Below the pieces are notes generated by a model that had not been told where the DNA came from, did not search any database, and worked only from the letters and a program-made list of their open reading frames with translations. 11,194 bases of DNA from Sphingobacteriia bacterium. GTDB lineage: Bacteria > Bacteroidota > Bacteroidia > NS11-12g > UBA955. The stretch is from NCBI GenBank assembly GCA_021151535.1, contig JAGKXC010000062.1, positions 1-11,194 of the forward strand, given 5' to 3'. The position numbers were made by a program, and so were the translations under genes. Below, in pieces: positions 1-7,466 of this stretch (positions are counted from its first letter, which is position 1; the number at the start of each line of letters is the position of its first letter).

Positions 1-402
1 GCCTACGAAATCGCCAGAAGATCACGCGGGACCCCAAGAATTGGCAATGCGTTGTTAAGAAGAACAAGAGATTTTGCGCAAATCAAGGGCGATGGCAAAA
101 TAACCATCGAAATTGCACAAATGGCTTTGGCCGCTTTGAATGTGGATGCCAATGGTTTGGATGAAATGGACAATAAGATCTTGTTCACCATCATTGAAAA
201 GTTCAAAGGCGGTCCAGTGGGCTTAAACACCATCGCTACAGCGGTAGGTGAAGATGCTGGAACCATTGAAGAAGTGTACGAACCCTTCTTGATACAGGAA
301 GGATACATACAAAGAACTGCTCGCGGCCGTGAAGCCACCTCCTTGGCATTCAAACACTTAGGCAAATTAGACGGCAGATCGCCGTACAACACTTTGTTTT
401 AA
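1..402 (+). CDS. ruvB: Holliday junction branch migration helicase RuvB, C-terminal part (5' end outside window)
   Basis: The reading frame is open from the first base and encodes 133 residues ending in TAA at 400-402. RuvB is the hexameric AAA+ motor that, with RuvA, drives branch migration of Holliday junctions during recombinational repair. The visible part begins in the AAA+ lid with IARRSRGTPRIGNALLRR, which carries the sensor-2 type arginine in the GTPRI context, and continues into DFAQ. It ends with the winged-helix DNA-binding domain, recognisable from GGPVGLNTIATAVGED, TIEEVYEPFLIQEGYI, QRTARGREAT and AFKHLG. The Walker A and B motifs would lie upstream, outside the window. A TTG at 52 opens a shorter reading frame, but it is not a real start because family-conserved residues precede it. 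queG follows after 47 bp on the same strand, so cotranscription is possible. The identification is secure because the C-terminal signature is nearly invariant in the family. Confidence 0.97.
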   Translation, partial: AYEIARRSRGTPRIGNALLRRTRDFAQIKGDGKITIEIAQMALAALNVDANGLDEMDNKILFTIIEKFKGGPVGLNTIATAVGEDAGTIEEVYEPFLIQEGYIQRTARGREATSLAFKHLGKLDGRSPYNTLF

Positions 403-449
403 GGGCGATCCCGATAACACAGTCAAACAAAACCATTTCATCCTTCCCC

Positions 450-1415
450 ATGACAGTACCTCACAGTGAATTATCGCCAGAGATGCTGAAGCAGCAAATC
501 AAATTATGGGCTGAAGAATTGGGTTTTTTGGCCTGTGGAATCACAGACGCAAATGCTTTAAATCAAAATATCCAATCCCAAACCCAGCAATGGCTGGAAA
601 AGGGTTATCACGGAAGTATGGCCTACATGGAAAACCATTTCGAAAAACGCATGAATCCCAGTTTGCTGTTGGAAGGTGCGGAATCGGTGATCTGTTTGGC
701 TTTCAATTATTTCCCTGACAATCAAAGCATTGAAAGACAAACAGGCGCGGCCTTGAAAGTGGCCAAATACGCCTGGGGTGAAGATTACCACCATGTAATC
801 AAAGAAAAAACCACCCAACTGATGCAAAAAATCCAAACACTTGTCCCCAACTTTCAAGGCCGCGCTTTCACCGATTCCGCACCCGTAATGGAACGCCAAC
901 TAGCCCAAAAAGCTGGCATAGGCTGGATTGGCAAAAACAGCCTACTTCTTCGCAAAGGCACCGGTAGCTTCTTTTTTCTGGCAGAAATCCTGTCTAACCT
1001 GCCTTTGCCCCCAGACAAACCCTACCCAACCAACCACTGTGGCACCTGCACCGCATGCATAGACGCTTGCCCAACACAAGCCATTATCGCCCCGGAAATC
1101 ATTAACGCCAATCTCTGCATTTCGTACCAAACCATTGAAACCAAAAACGTTTCCGATCTCCCCCCCGAAAAACACCAAAATTGGGTATATGGCTGCGATA
1201 TCTGCCAAGATGTCTGTCCTTGGAATTCCTTCAGCACCCCACACCAAGAACCCCTATTTCAACCCAAAGATTGGGTATTCATGAATGCGCAGCAATGGCA
1301 AAATAATATCGCCAATCCCCTAGAACTGAAACCCCATATTAAAAAGAGTGCTGCTGAACGGGCAGGACATAAAAAAATCGCCCAACAAGCCGATATCTTA
1401 CTTCAAAATAGGTAA
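450..1415 (+). CDS. queG: Epoxyqueuosine reductase QueG
   Basis: QueG is a cobalamin- and iron-sulfur-dependent cytosolic enzyme that reduces epoxyqueuosine to queuosine at the wobble position (34) of GUN-anticodon tRNAs. The 321-residue product has the expected N-terminal part (KLWAEELGFLACGITDA, MAYMENHFEKRMNP). Next comes the cobalamin-domain segment FTDSAPVMERQLAQKAGIGW, whose Asp142 matches the catalytic aspartate of the family. The ferredoxin-like part holds eight cysteines for two [4Fe-4S] clusters: C197, C200, C203 and C207 (CGTCTACIDACP), C223, then C249, C252 and C256 (CDICQDVCPWN). The C-terminal HEAT-like extension of the longer (about 380-residue) family members is missing; the shorter form is complete in itself. 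ATG 450 gives a normal N-terminus; ATG 483 is a possible later start. No Shine-Dalgarno sequence is visible. The last 18 bp overlap the convergent kinase gene, and a hairpin 8 bp after the stop may terminate it. Confidence 0.95.
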   Translation: MTVPHSELSPEMLKQQIKLWAEELGFLACGITDANALNQNIQSQTQQWLEKGYHGSMAYMENHFEKRMNPSLLLEGAESVICLAFNYFPDNQSIERQTGAALKVAKYAWGEDYHHVIKEKTTQLMQKIQTLVPNFQGRAFTDSAPVMERQLAQKAGIGWIGKNSLLLRKGTGSFFFLAEILSNLPLPPDKPYPTNHCGTCTACIDACPTQAIIAPEIINANLCISYQTIETKNVSDLPPEKHQNWVYGCDICQDVCPWNSFSTPHQEPLFQPKDWVFMNAQQWQNNIANPLELKPHIKKSAAERAGHKKIAQQADILLQNR

Positions 1416-4400
1416 TTGAATTTCGAAGGTTGTACCTTCGTTTATCACCGTTTCAAAGGTGATTTTCCCAGCAAATTGTTCAACAATCTTCTTCACCATC
1501 GCCAATCCCAATCCCATTCCACTGTTTTTGGTAGAAAAATTGGGTGAGAAAATTCGCTCCCGCAATTCCTCCGGAATGCCTTTTCCGTTATCCGAAATAA
1601 ACACCTTTACAAAATCGTTATCGCAAACTACCCGAACGGCAATTTTACCCTCCCTATCTTCTGGAATCGCCTGCACCGCATTCTTCAAAACATTATTAAA
1701 AATACGCCCCAACATATTGGCATCCGCTTCCACCCAGATAGATTCCGAAGGCTCTACAAAATCTACAGTAGTACCATTTTCCTTACCCATCAATACTACC
1801 GCATCGTGCAAAGATTTGGTTAGATCTACTCGTGTCATCTGAGGCTCAGGCATTTTCGCAAATGAAGAAAATTCCTCCGCCATCTCACTCAAAGCATCAA
1901 TCTGACGGATCAATAACTCACTGGTTTTTTGGATTTTCTCCTTCAAATTATCATCGTTCCGCTGCAGTGAATATTGCAAATGCTGCAAACTCAAGCGCAT
2001 AGGCGTTAAAGGATTTTTAATCTCATGGGCAACCTGCTTCGCCATCTCCCGCCAAGCACCTTGTCGTTCGCCCTCCGCCAATCGATTCAAACTCGCGTCC
2101 AACTCCAACAACATCTTGTTATACTCCGTTACGAGCAAGCCAATTTCATCATTTCGATCCCAACTTAAGGGTTGGTTTCTTTCGCCAATTCTCACCATCG
2201 ACATTTGCTTCCGAATCAAATTCAATGGCAGGGCGATGCGCTGCGCCAGCACATAGGCAACAATAATAGCCATGGCAAAAACCAAGGCGAACAAGTTCAA
2301 AATAGTAACCGTATAATCCGAAATATCCCTAAATAAATCACGGCGATTAGAGAAATACGGCAAATTCAAATACCCTTTAACATTTAAGTTTTTATCAAAA
2401 AGCGCTACATAAGTAGAGAGGTAATTCAAATCGCCCAATGTTTCATTCACAACAGCGGCAGATGAACCCTTGGTTTGCAAAATTTCATACACCTCCGGAT
2501 TCATCAAGTTTGCGCGGAACTTATTTTCTACCAATTGATTATTGGTAGTTGCATACAAGGTACCATCGGCTTTATACAAATTGATATCCGTATTGTAGTA
2601 ATCACTCAAATCGTACATCAACGCCGTATTATTTCGCTCAAAAACGGCATTAATATTCACTTTCGACGTTAACATTTGGGCAATTTTGTTGGTCTTTTCC
2701 CGCAAATTCGTAACCTGATCGCGCGTGTAACTTTGGATGAAATAATTCACCGTTACCACCAAAACCACCAAGAATGTGGCAAATACAATCCATGTAACAT
2801 ACAATTGCAAACGCGAACTAATATATAAGTCGGCTCCAGAATCAAATGGCAACTTCCGGCGCAATGCTTGTAACAACTGGTTGTTGCGTTTGCTATCGCC
2901 CGTAATTCTGATAAATTCGTGCTGAATCCACAATACCAAATAATAAATCAAAACCAACACTATGCCGGCTAAGGCCATGAGGGTAAAGCCCGACATTCCC
3001 GCTAAAAACCCAGTGTAGGAGCGGGATAACACAATGGTATTTTGGCTGGAATCGCGCAATACATAGTGGCTAATTCCGTTCTCTGAATCTTCTACAAATC
3101 CAGGTTGTAACCACATACTTACAGGGTAATCAAAGCTACCATAAGTGCGGCTCAAACGGTGATTTACATAAATACCAAAACTGTATTGATTATCATTATA
3201 CAACCGCCTAAGTTTGTCATTATTAACAATTTGCGACAGTCTACCTTCGGTAGCTGAAATCCGAGGAGTAAGAATTACAAAGTAAGTTCCATACTGTTGA
3301 GTGGAATCTTTTACATCAAATTTCCCTAAATAACTACCCTTCAATTTCAAATCGTTTACACGAGAAAAAACAGCCGTTACCGGAATACATTCATCACTTT
3401 TATACAGGTTGTTCAACACCCCAAAATCGTAGGCATTTTCACCTCGATAATTTCTTCCTTGAGCGTTATAATCCAATATCTGCACCTCAAACGACCCACT
3501 TAAATCATTGAAATACAGCCCCCTAAGTCGCTTCTCAAATTCCGCTTTGCTTTCATCGGTACATGTGTAATAATCAACAACTCCTTTATCAATGGTAAGC
3601 AGCCATTCCAATCGGGCGATTTTAAACAACGCATCATTATCGCCCCCCATCAAAATTTCATGGGCCAATTCTTTGCGGGTATTTTGTTCTTTTTCGGTGG
3701 TGTATAATTGCAATAAAATACTCACCACCAAACACGGCACCAAAACCTTTAACACCACTGGCATCCAAGACTTCTTACCAAAAAGAAACCATTCACCCAA
3801 CATCCATAGAATGGAAAATAGCGACCAAGCCAAGGTGATTGCTCCATGGAAAGTACCTTGAAAAATCCATGCAGCGGCAATGAGTAATTGAACCAATGAC
3901 AGGTTGCGCATCAACCATTTTTTCATGGGCTTGAGATAACTCCAAGCCAAATCGTAGAAGTAAAAAAATGCGATAAATTGAATGGCAATTACAGCAACCC
4001 CAATAACAGAATAGATTGATACATGGTGAAATTGGTGAAACAAGAAGGTGATATCGCCCTTTACAACCAATGATCGAATGTTATCTAGCAATCCATACAA
4101 AATCGAATATGACGCTTGAAACAAAATCGTTACAACCAACCATACCAACCACTTAGCGGTTACTTTTATTTGAAATTGGTCGTAAGCGCGGTTGAAATTG
4201 ATGCCAAAAAACAAGCCCAATAACGACAGTACCAGCAACATTCCCAAACTGCTATTCCACCAGTGATTGCTGTGGTACAATTCTGGGCCAAACAACCGCA
4301 TGGCCTTGATTGAAAAAAGAGTGTCGCCGCGTGAAAACAATAATATCACAGCGATATAAACTACAACAATCATTGTTTTCACCAATACAAATCCCAAGGT

Positions 4401-5069
4401 AGTTTGGATGGTTTGATTCAAGGCTACAACCAAAATTGCCAATGATATCAAAAAAACCACATCCCAAATCCATTCTGGATGTTGGTGGGTACTAACCAAA
4501 TAAAACAAGGGCAATTGGGTGGTTACAACCGGCATGCTATTCTCAACTGAATTCTGCGAAACCGCAAATTCATTGTCGCGAAATGCATTATTCGGATCCG
4601 CTTCATCGGTAAATGATGCAAATTTTTCTTTGGCGATGGGCAACACATAGGCAACCAAAATGGCTCCTTTTCTGAATTTCCAAATTGCCACCGATTGATC
4701 ACCCATGGATTCGATACTTACCGAATCATTTCCATGGGGATTTACTGGGTAATTTTGGCTCGACCAATAAACAGGCTTCCCCCATTTAAAAACATAGAAA
4801 TCTAAGGGATTTACAAATTGATGATACTTGGCAAATCGAGCAAAAATGGTAGCATCAGTTTCATTGATGCTGGCCAATTTGAAAATTTCCGTTTTGGTAG
4901 AGGCGATAACTTTGGAAGCTTGTTGAATATCTTGCTCTACCCTACCCACCTTCACATTCAGGGCATTCTCTGCACCCAAATTTTGGCTTCTAACCATTAA
5001 AATCTGGGCGATTGTACCCAACGCCAAAGCGATGAACATCAAGGTTACATTCGACCGGGTAAAACGCAT
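1398..5069 (-). CDS. Large NtrY-like multi-pass membrane sensor histidine kinase (1223 aa)
   Basis: This is an inner-membrane sensor kinase expected to autophosphorylate on His1015 and pass phosphate to a response regulator not present here. About 12 membrane segments are visible (approximately 7-26, 201-219, 223-246, 273-292, 306-327, 351-372, 390-404, 408-427, 437-455, 691-713, 757-777, 921-943). They leave extracytoplasmic regions at about 27-200, 457-690 and 778-920; the last looks Cache-like, but the fold is inferred only from position. A HAMP-like linker follows (about 940-995). The kinase core has the H box AHEIKNPLTPMRLSLQHLQ, N box NNVLKNAVQAI, the ATP-lid motif DNGKGIP (D1160) and SGMGLGLAMVKKIV. 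The AWREMAKQVAHEIKNPLTP stretch is typical of NtrY-type kinases, but those are usually about 700-800 residues, so this one carries a large extra N-terminal membrane region. ATG 5069 directly precedes a good first membrane segment. hldD lies 41 bp upstream on the same strand. Confidence 0.92.
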   Translation of the reverse strand: MRFTRSNVTLMFIALALGTIAQILMVRSQNLGAENALNVKVGRVEQDIQQASKVIASTKTEIFKLASINETDATIFARFAKYHQFVNPLDFYVFKWGKPVYWSSQNYPVNPHGNDSVSIESMGDQSVAIWKFRKGAILVAYVLPIAKEKFASFTDEADPNNAFRDNEFAVSQNSVENSMPVVTTQLPLFYLVSTHQHPEWIWDVVFLISLAILVVALNQTIQTTLGFVLVKTMIVVVYIAVILLFSRGDTLFSIKAMRLFGPELYHSNHWWNSSLGMLLVLSLLGLFFGINFNRAYDQFQIKVTAKWLVWLVVTILFQASYSILYGLLDNIRSLVVKGDITFLFHQFHHVSIYSVIGVAVIAIQFIAFFYFYDLAWSYLKPMKKWLMRNLSLVQLLIAAAWIFQGTFHGAITLAWSLFSILWMLGEWFLFGKKSWMPVVLKVLVPCLVVSILLQLYTTEKEQNTRKELAHEILMGGDNDALFKIARLEWLLTIDKGVVDYYTCTDESKAEFEKRLRGLYFNDLSGSFEVQILDYNAQGRNYRGENAYDFGVLNNLYKSDECIPVTAVFSRVNDLKLKGSYLGKFDVKDSTQQYGTYFVILTPRISATEGRLSQIVNNDKLRRLYNDNQYSFGIYVNHRLSRTYGSFDYPVSMWLQPGFVEDSENGISHYVLRDSSQNTIVLSRSYTGFLAGMSGFTLMALAGIVLVLIYYLVLWIQHEFIRITGDSKRNNQLLQALRRKLPFDSGADLYISSRLQLYVTWIVFATFLVVLVVTVNYFIQSYTRDQVTNLREKTNKIAQMLTSKVNINAVFERNNTALMYDLSDYYNTDINLYKADGTLYATTNNQLVENKFRANLMNPEVYEILQTKGSSAAVVNETLGDLNYLSTYVALFDKNLNVKGYLNLPYFSNRRDLFRDISDYTVTILNLFALVFAMAIIVAYVLAQRIALPLNLIRKQMSMVRIGERNQPLSWDRNDEIGLLVTEYNKMLLELDASLNRLAEGERQGAWREMAKQVAHEIKNPLTPMRLSLQHLQYSLQRNDDNLKEKIQKTSELLIRQIDALSEMAEEFSSFAKMPEPQMTRVDLTKSLHDAVVLMGKENGTTVDFVEPSESIWVEADANMLGRIFNNVLKNAVQAIPEDREGKIAVRVVCDNDFVKVFISDNGKGIPEELRERIFSPNFSTKNSGMGLGLAMVKKIVEQFAGKITFETVINEGTTFEIQLPILK
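1424..1440 (+). terminator. Candidate queG terminator hairpin inside the opposing kinase gene
   Basis: Eight bases after the queG stop lies a perfect inverted repeat, CGAAGGT (1424-1430), loop TGT, ACCTTCG (1434-1440), followed by TTTAT. This is the right position and shape for a small Rho-independent terminator of the ruvB-queG transcript. The T run is short, so the strength is uncertain. The same bases encode the NEGTTFEI part of the opposing kinase C-terminus, so the repeat is also constrained by coding and could be fortuitous. Confidence 0.4.
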
Positions 5070-5078
5070 AGATAATTG

Positions 5079-5098
5079 AAATTTAAATCGTTAAATTT
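5079..5098. repeat. AT-rich perfect inverted repeat between hldD and the kinase gene
   Basis: AAATTTAA (5079-5086), spacer ATCG, TTAAATTT (5091-5098) form a perfect 8-bp inverted repeat in the 41-bp gap between the hldD stop and the kinase ATG. It contains no G or C in the arms and has no following T run, so it is a poor terminator. It could be an operator-type dyad or an mRNA hairpin before the kinase start. It could equally be chance in AT-rich spacer DNA. Confidence 0.4.
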
Positions 5099-5110
5099 AA
5101 CGTGAAACGA

Positions 5111-6106
5111 TCAAAAATACGCAGATGTTTTCAAATAATGATTCACATAATCCGCAACCGCATCCTCCAATGAGGTAAAATCTTGGGTAAATCCTGCTTC
5201 ACGCAACTGCTTCATATTGGCTTCTGTAAAATATTGATACGTTTCCCTGATATCACTTGGCATATCCACAAACTCAATATTTTCAGGCATTTCCATGGCA
5301 GAGAAAACCGCCTTGGTAAGATCCAAAAAGGATCTTGCTGTACCCGTACCTAAATTGTATAATCCACTATTTTTGCGTGTTTCGAAGAAATACATCAACA
5401 CAGATATCAAATCTTTCACATATATAAAATCGCGTTTTTGCTTGCCATTTTCGTAATCCGGGCGATGGCTCTTAAACAATTTAACGTGTTGGGATTCTTG
5501 AATTTGGTTGAATGCATGATACACCACTGAGGCCATTCTCCCTTTATGGTATTCATTGGGACCAAACACATTGAAAAACTTAAATCCTGCCCAAAATGGC
5601 GGAACTGTGGGTTGGCCAATCTCATTTTTCAATTGTTGTTCCCTTACCCAAATATCAAAATCTGCTTTCGATTGTCCATAGGGATTCATGGGTTTAAGCA
5701 GATGGATTTTTTCAAAATCATCGTCAAACCCTTGGCTGCCATCGCCATAAGTTGCGGCAGACGAAGCATAAATCAACGGAATTGAATGCTGCGTACAAAT
5801 TTCAAATACCCTTTTCGAAAACGCCACATTCAGGTGTTCCAATAAGGCCAAATCCGTTTCCGCCGTATTCGTTCGGGCACCAATATGAAATATAAATTGA
5901 ACTTTCTGGGCAATTTCCTCGGTGGAAAACCATTCCACAAACGATTCTCTATCAACCATTTGATAGATTTTCTTACCCTCCCAATTGGATTTTTTTGATG
6001 CTACCGAAAAATCGTCAACAGCAACCAATTCACCATACCCCTGACGTTGCAATTCCGCCAACAGCGCCGAACCTATAAAACCAGCAGCTCCCGTTACGAT
6101 AATCAT
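5111..6106 (-). CDS. hldD: ADP-L-glycero-D-manno-heptose 6-epimerase
   Basis: HldD is a cytosolic NADP-dependent short-chain dehydrogenase/reductase-type epimerase. It converts ADP-D-glycero-D-manno-heptose to the L-glycero form, the donor for the LPS inner-core heptoses. The 331-residue product starts with the Rossmann dinucleotide-binding motif MIIVTGAAGFIGS. It then shows ASSAATYG (114-121) and the catalytic Tyr143-xxx-Lys147 in MNPYGQSKADFD. The signature FNVFGPNEYHKGRMASV (178-194) matches the HldD family rather than general UDP-glucose epimerases, and RDFIYVKD and NLGTGTARSF follow. It is slightly longer than the roughly 310-residue enterobacterial enzyme, with an extra stretch near 155-172. 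The start is fixed by the conserved N-terminus. It is divergent from the symporter gene (73-bp gap) and lies upstream of the kinase on the same strand, probably as the first gene of that transcript. Confidence 0.94.
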   Translation of the reverse strand: MIIVTGAAGFIGSALLAELQRQGYGELVAVDDFSVASKKSNWEGKKIYQMVDRESFVEWFSTEEIAQKVQFIFHIGARTNTAETDLALLEHLNVAFSKRVFEICTQHSIPLIYASSAATYGDGSQGFDDDFEKIHLLKPMNPYGQSKADFDIWVREQQLKNEIGQPTVPPFWAGFKFFNVFGPNEYHKGRMASVVYHAFNQIQESQHVKLFKSHRPDYENGKQKRDFIYVKDLISVLMYFFETRKNSGLYNLGTGTARSFLDLTKAVFSAMEMPENIEFVDMPSDIRETYQYFTEANMKQLREAGFTQDFTSLEDAVADYVNHYLKTSAYF

Positions 6107-6111
6107 CCTTA

Positions 6112-6142
6112 CAAACCTACAAGTTTTTTTTCATTCCACAGA
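6112..6142 (-). promoter_or_regulatory. Candidate Bacteroidota-type promoter for hldD
   Basis: Read on the minus strand, TCTG (6142-6139) is followed by exactly 19 bases and then TAGGTTTG (6119-6112). This fits the primary sigma-factor consensus TTTG-N19-TAnnTTTG described for Bacteroidota, with one mismatch in the upstream box. The -7 box ends only 5 bases before the hldD ATG, so the transcript would be nearly or fully leaderless. That is unusual enough to keep confidence low. For the opposite gene the best candidate is TAATATTG at 6165-6172 (one mismatch), but no matching upstream box was found. Confidence 0.35.
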
Positions 6143-6179
6143 ATCAAATTCGGCCGCTTCATTCTAATATTGTAGCATA

Positions 6180-7466
6180 ATGAAGCAAAACGGACAGTTG
6201 CTAACTTGGATAATTATTGGTGCCATGGTAGTTGGTATCATTACCGGTCAGATTTTATTCTGGCATTTCGATATCAATGGCGATGGGAAATTGGTTGATC
6301 TCGAGGCCAGCAGCGCAAAAACGGTGGCCGATTATTTTAAATTATTAACTACCCATATTTTCTTACGCCCCGTTCAAATGACCATTGCGCCGCTGGTATT
6401 TACCACCTTGGTTGCCGGAATTGCAAAAATGGACGACATGAAAACCGTAGGCAGGGTTGGCGGCAGAAGCATGATATGGTTCATCTCTGCATCACTGATT
6501 TCCCTGTTATTGGGCATGTTCTTGGTAAACAGTTTCAAACCAGGTTACAAAGTAAATTTGGGTGGTGCAGACGCAAACGCGGTGAGCGATATCGTTGGCA
6601 AAACCGAAGGCTTTAGCTTCAAAAACTTCTTAGAACATATTTTTCCTACCAGTTTGTTTGAAGCTTTGGCGCACAACGAAATTCTTCAAATTGTTGTTTT
6701 CGCCATTGTTTTTGCTGTTGCTTTAAATCAGATTGGTAAAAAAGCACAGCCCATTATAGACGCTTTAGAAGTAATGGGCAAAGCCATTTTGAAAATTGTT
6801 GGCTACGTGATGTGGTTAGCGCCATTGGGCGTTTTTGGCGGAATTACCGCAGTGATCGCCACCAAAGGCTTGGGCATTTTAAAAGTTTACGGATATTATT
6901 TGGCCAGCTTTTACACCGGAATCGGGCTGTTATGGCTGTTGTTGTTGGGTGTGGGATTCTGGATCTTGGGTAAAAATCTATGGCGATTGCTATCGCACTT
7001 AAAAAATCCATTACTGGTTGCCTTCAGTACTACTTCTAGCGAAGCTGTTTTCCCTAAATTATCGCAAGAATTAGAAGATTTTGGATGCGAAAAAAAGGTA
7101 GTGAGTTTCGTGTTGCCGTTGGGCTATAGTTTCAACTTAGATGGCAGCATGATGTACATGACATTTGCTTCGATTTTCATCGCCCAAGCCTATAACATTC
7201 CATTGGATTATGGAACGCAGTTAACCATGCTGTTGGTATTGATGCTTACATCAAAAGGAATTGCTGGCGTGCCACGCGCTTCTTTAGTGGTGGTTGCCGC
7301 TACCTGTGCCATGTTTAACATCCCCGTAGAAGGAATTGCCTTGATTCTCCCAATTGATCACTTTTGCGATATGGGCAGAAGTATGACCAATGTTTTGGGA
7401 AATGGTTTGGCGATTTCGGCAATAAACAAATGGGAAAAACCCAATAACGAATCTGTCGCAGAATAA
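6180..7466 (+). CDS. Dicarboxylate/amino acid:cation symporter (DAACS/SLC1, GltP/DctA-like) with an EF-hand loop
   Basis: This is a secondary transporter of the glutamate/aspartate/C4-dicarboxylate family, driven by Na+ or H+, in the inner membrane. The 428-residue length is normal. Family landmarks are present in order: the re-entrant hairpin 1 region AFSTTSSEAVFPKL (281-294), TM7 motif NLDGS (319-323; NMDGT in the archaeal GltPh), hairpin 2 SKGIAGVPRAS (358-368), and TM8 DHFCDMGRSMTN. Asp393, Asp397, Arg400, Ser401 and Asn404 correspond to GltPh D390, D394, R397, T398 and N401. The retained arginine argues for an acidic substrate, but glutamate, aspartate and dicarboxylates cannot be told apart here. 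Oddly, residues 31-42 (DINGDGKLVDLE), between TM1 and TM2, match a canonical EF-hand calcium loop. The start ATG directly precedes TM1. The stop overlaps the next gene's ATG by one base. Confidence 0.95.
   Translation: MKQNGQLLTWIIIGAMVVGIITGQILFWHFDINGDGKLVDLEASSAKTVADYFKLLTTHIFLRPVQMTIAPLVFTTLVAGIAKMDDMKTVGRVGGRSMIWFISASLISLLLGMFLVNSFKPGYKVNLGGADANAVSDIVGKTEGFSFKNFLEHIFPTSLFEALAHNEILQIVVFAIVFAVALNQIGKKAQPIIDALEVMGKAILKIVGYVMWLAPLGVFGGITAVIATKGLGILKVYGYYLASFYTGIGLLWLLLLGVGFWILGKNLWRLLSHLKNPLLVAFSTTSSEAVFPKLSQELEDFGCEKKVVSFVLPLGYSFNLDGSMMYMTFASIFIAQAYNIPLDYGTQLTMLLVLMLTSKGIAGVPRASLVVVAATCAMFNIPVEGIALILPIDHFCDMGRSMTNVLGNGLAISAINKWEKPNNESVAE

Noticed and set aside
3..392. Long antisense reading frame (129 codons) opposite ruvB
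   Set aside because: It lies entirely opposite family-conserved RuvB codons and its translation has no recognisable domain; it is a shadow of the real gene.
558..1247. Several antisense reading frames opposite queG
   Set aside because: The sense strand encodes an intact enzyme with all eight cluster cysteines; the antisense products show no domain or start context.
1459..5000. Forward-strand reading frames (1459-1842, 2475-2672, 3592-3861, 4818-5000) inside the kinase gene
   Set aside because: All are opposite an uninterrupted 1223-codon gene with clear domains; no separate coding signature.
6165..6172. TAATATTG as the symporter promoter -7 box
   Set aside because: It has one mismatch to TAnnTTTG, and no TTTG-like box lies about 19 bases upstream; too weak to list as a feature.
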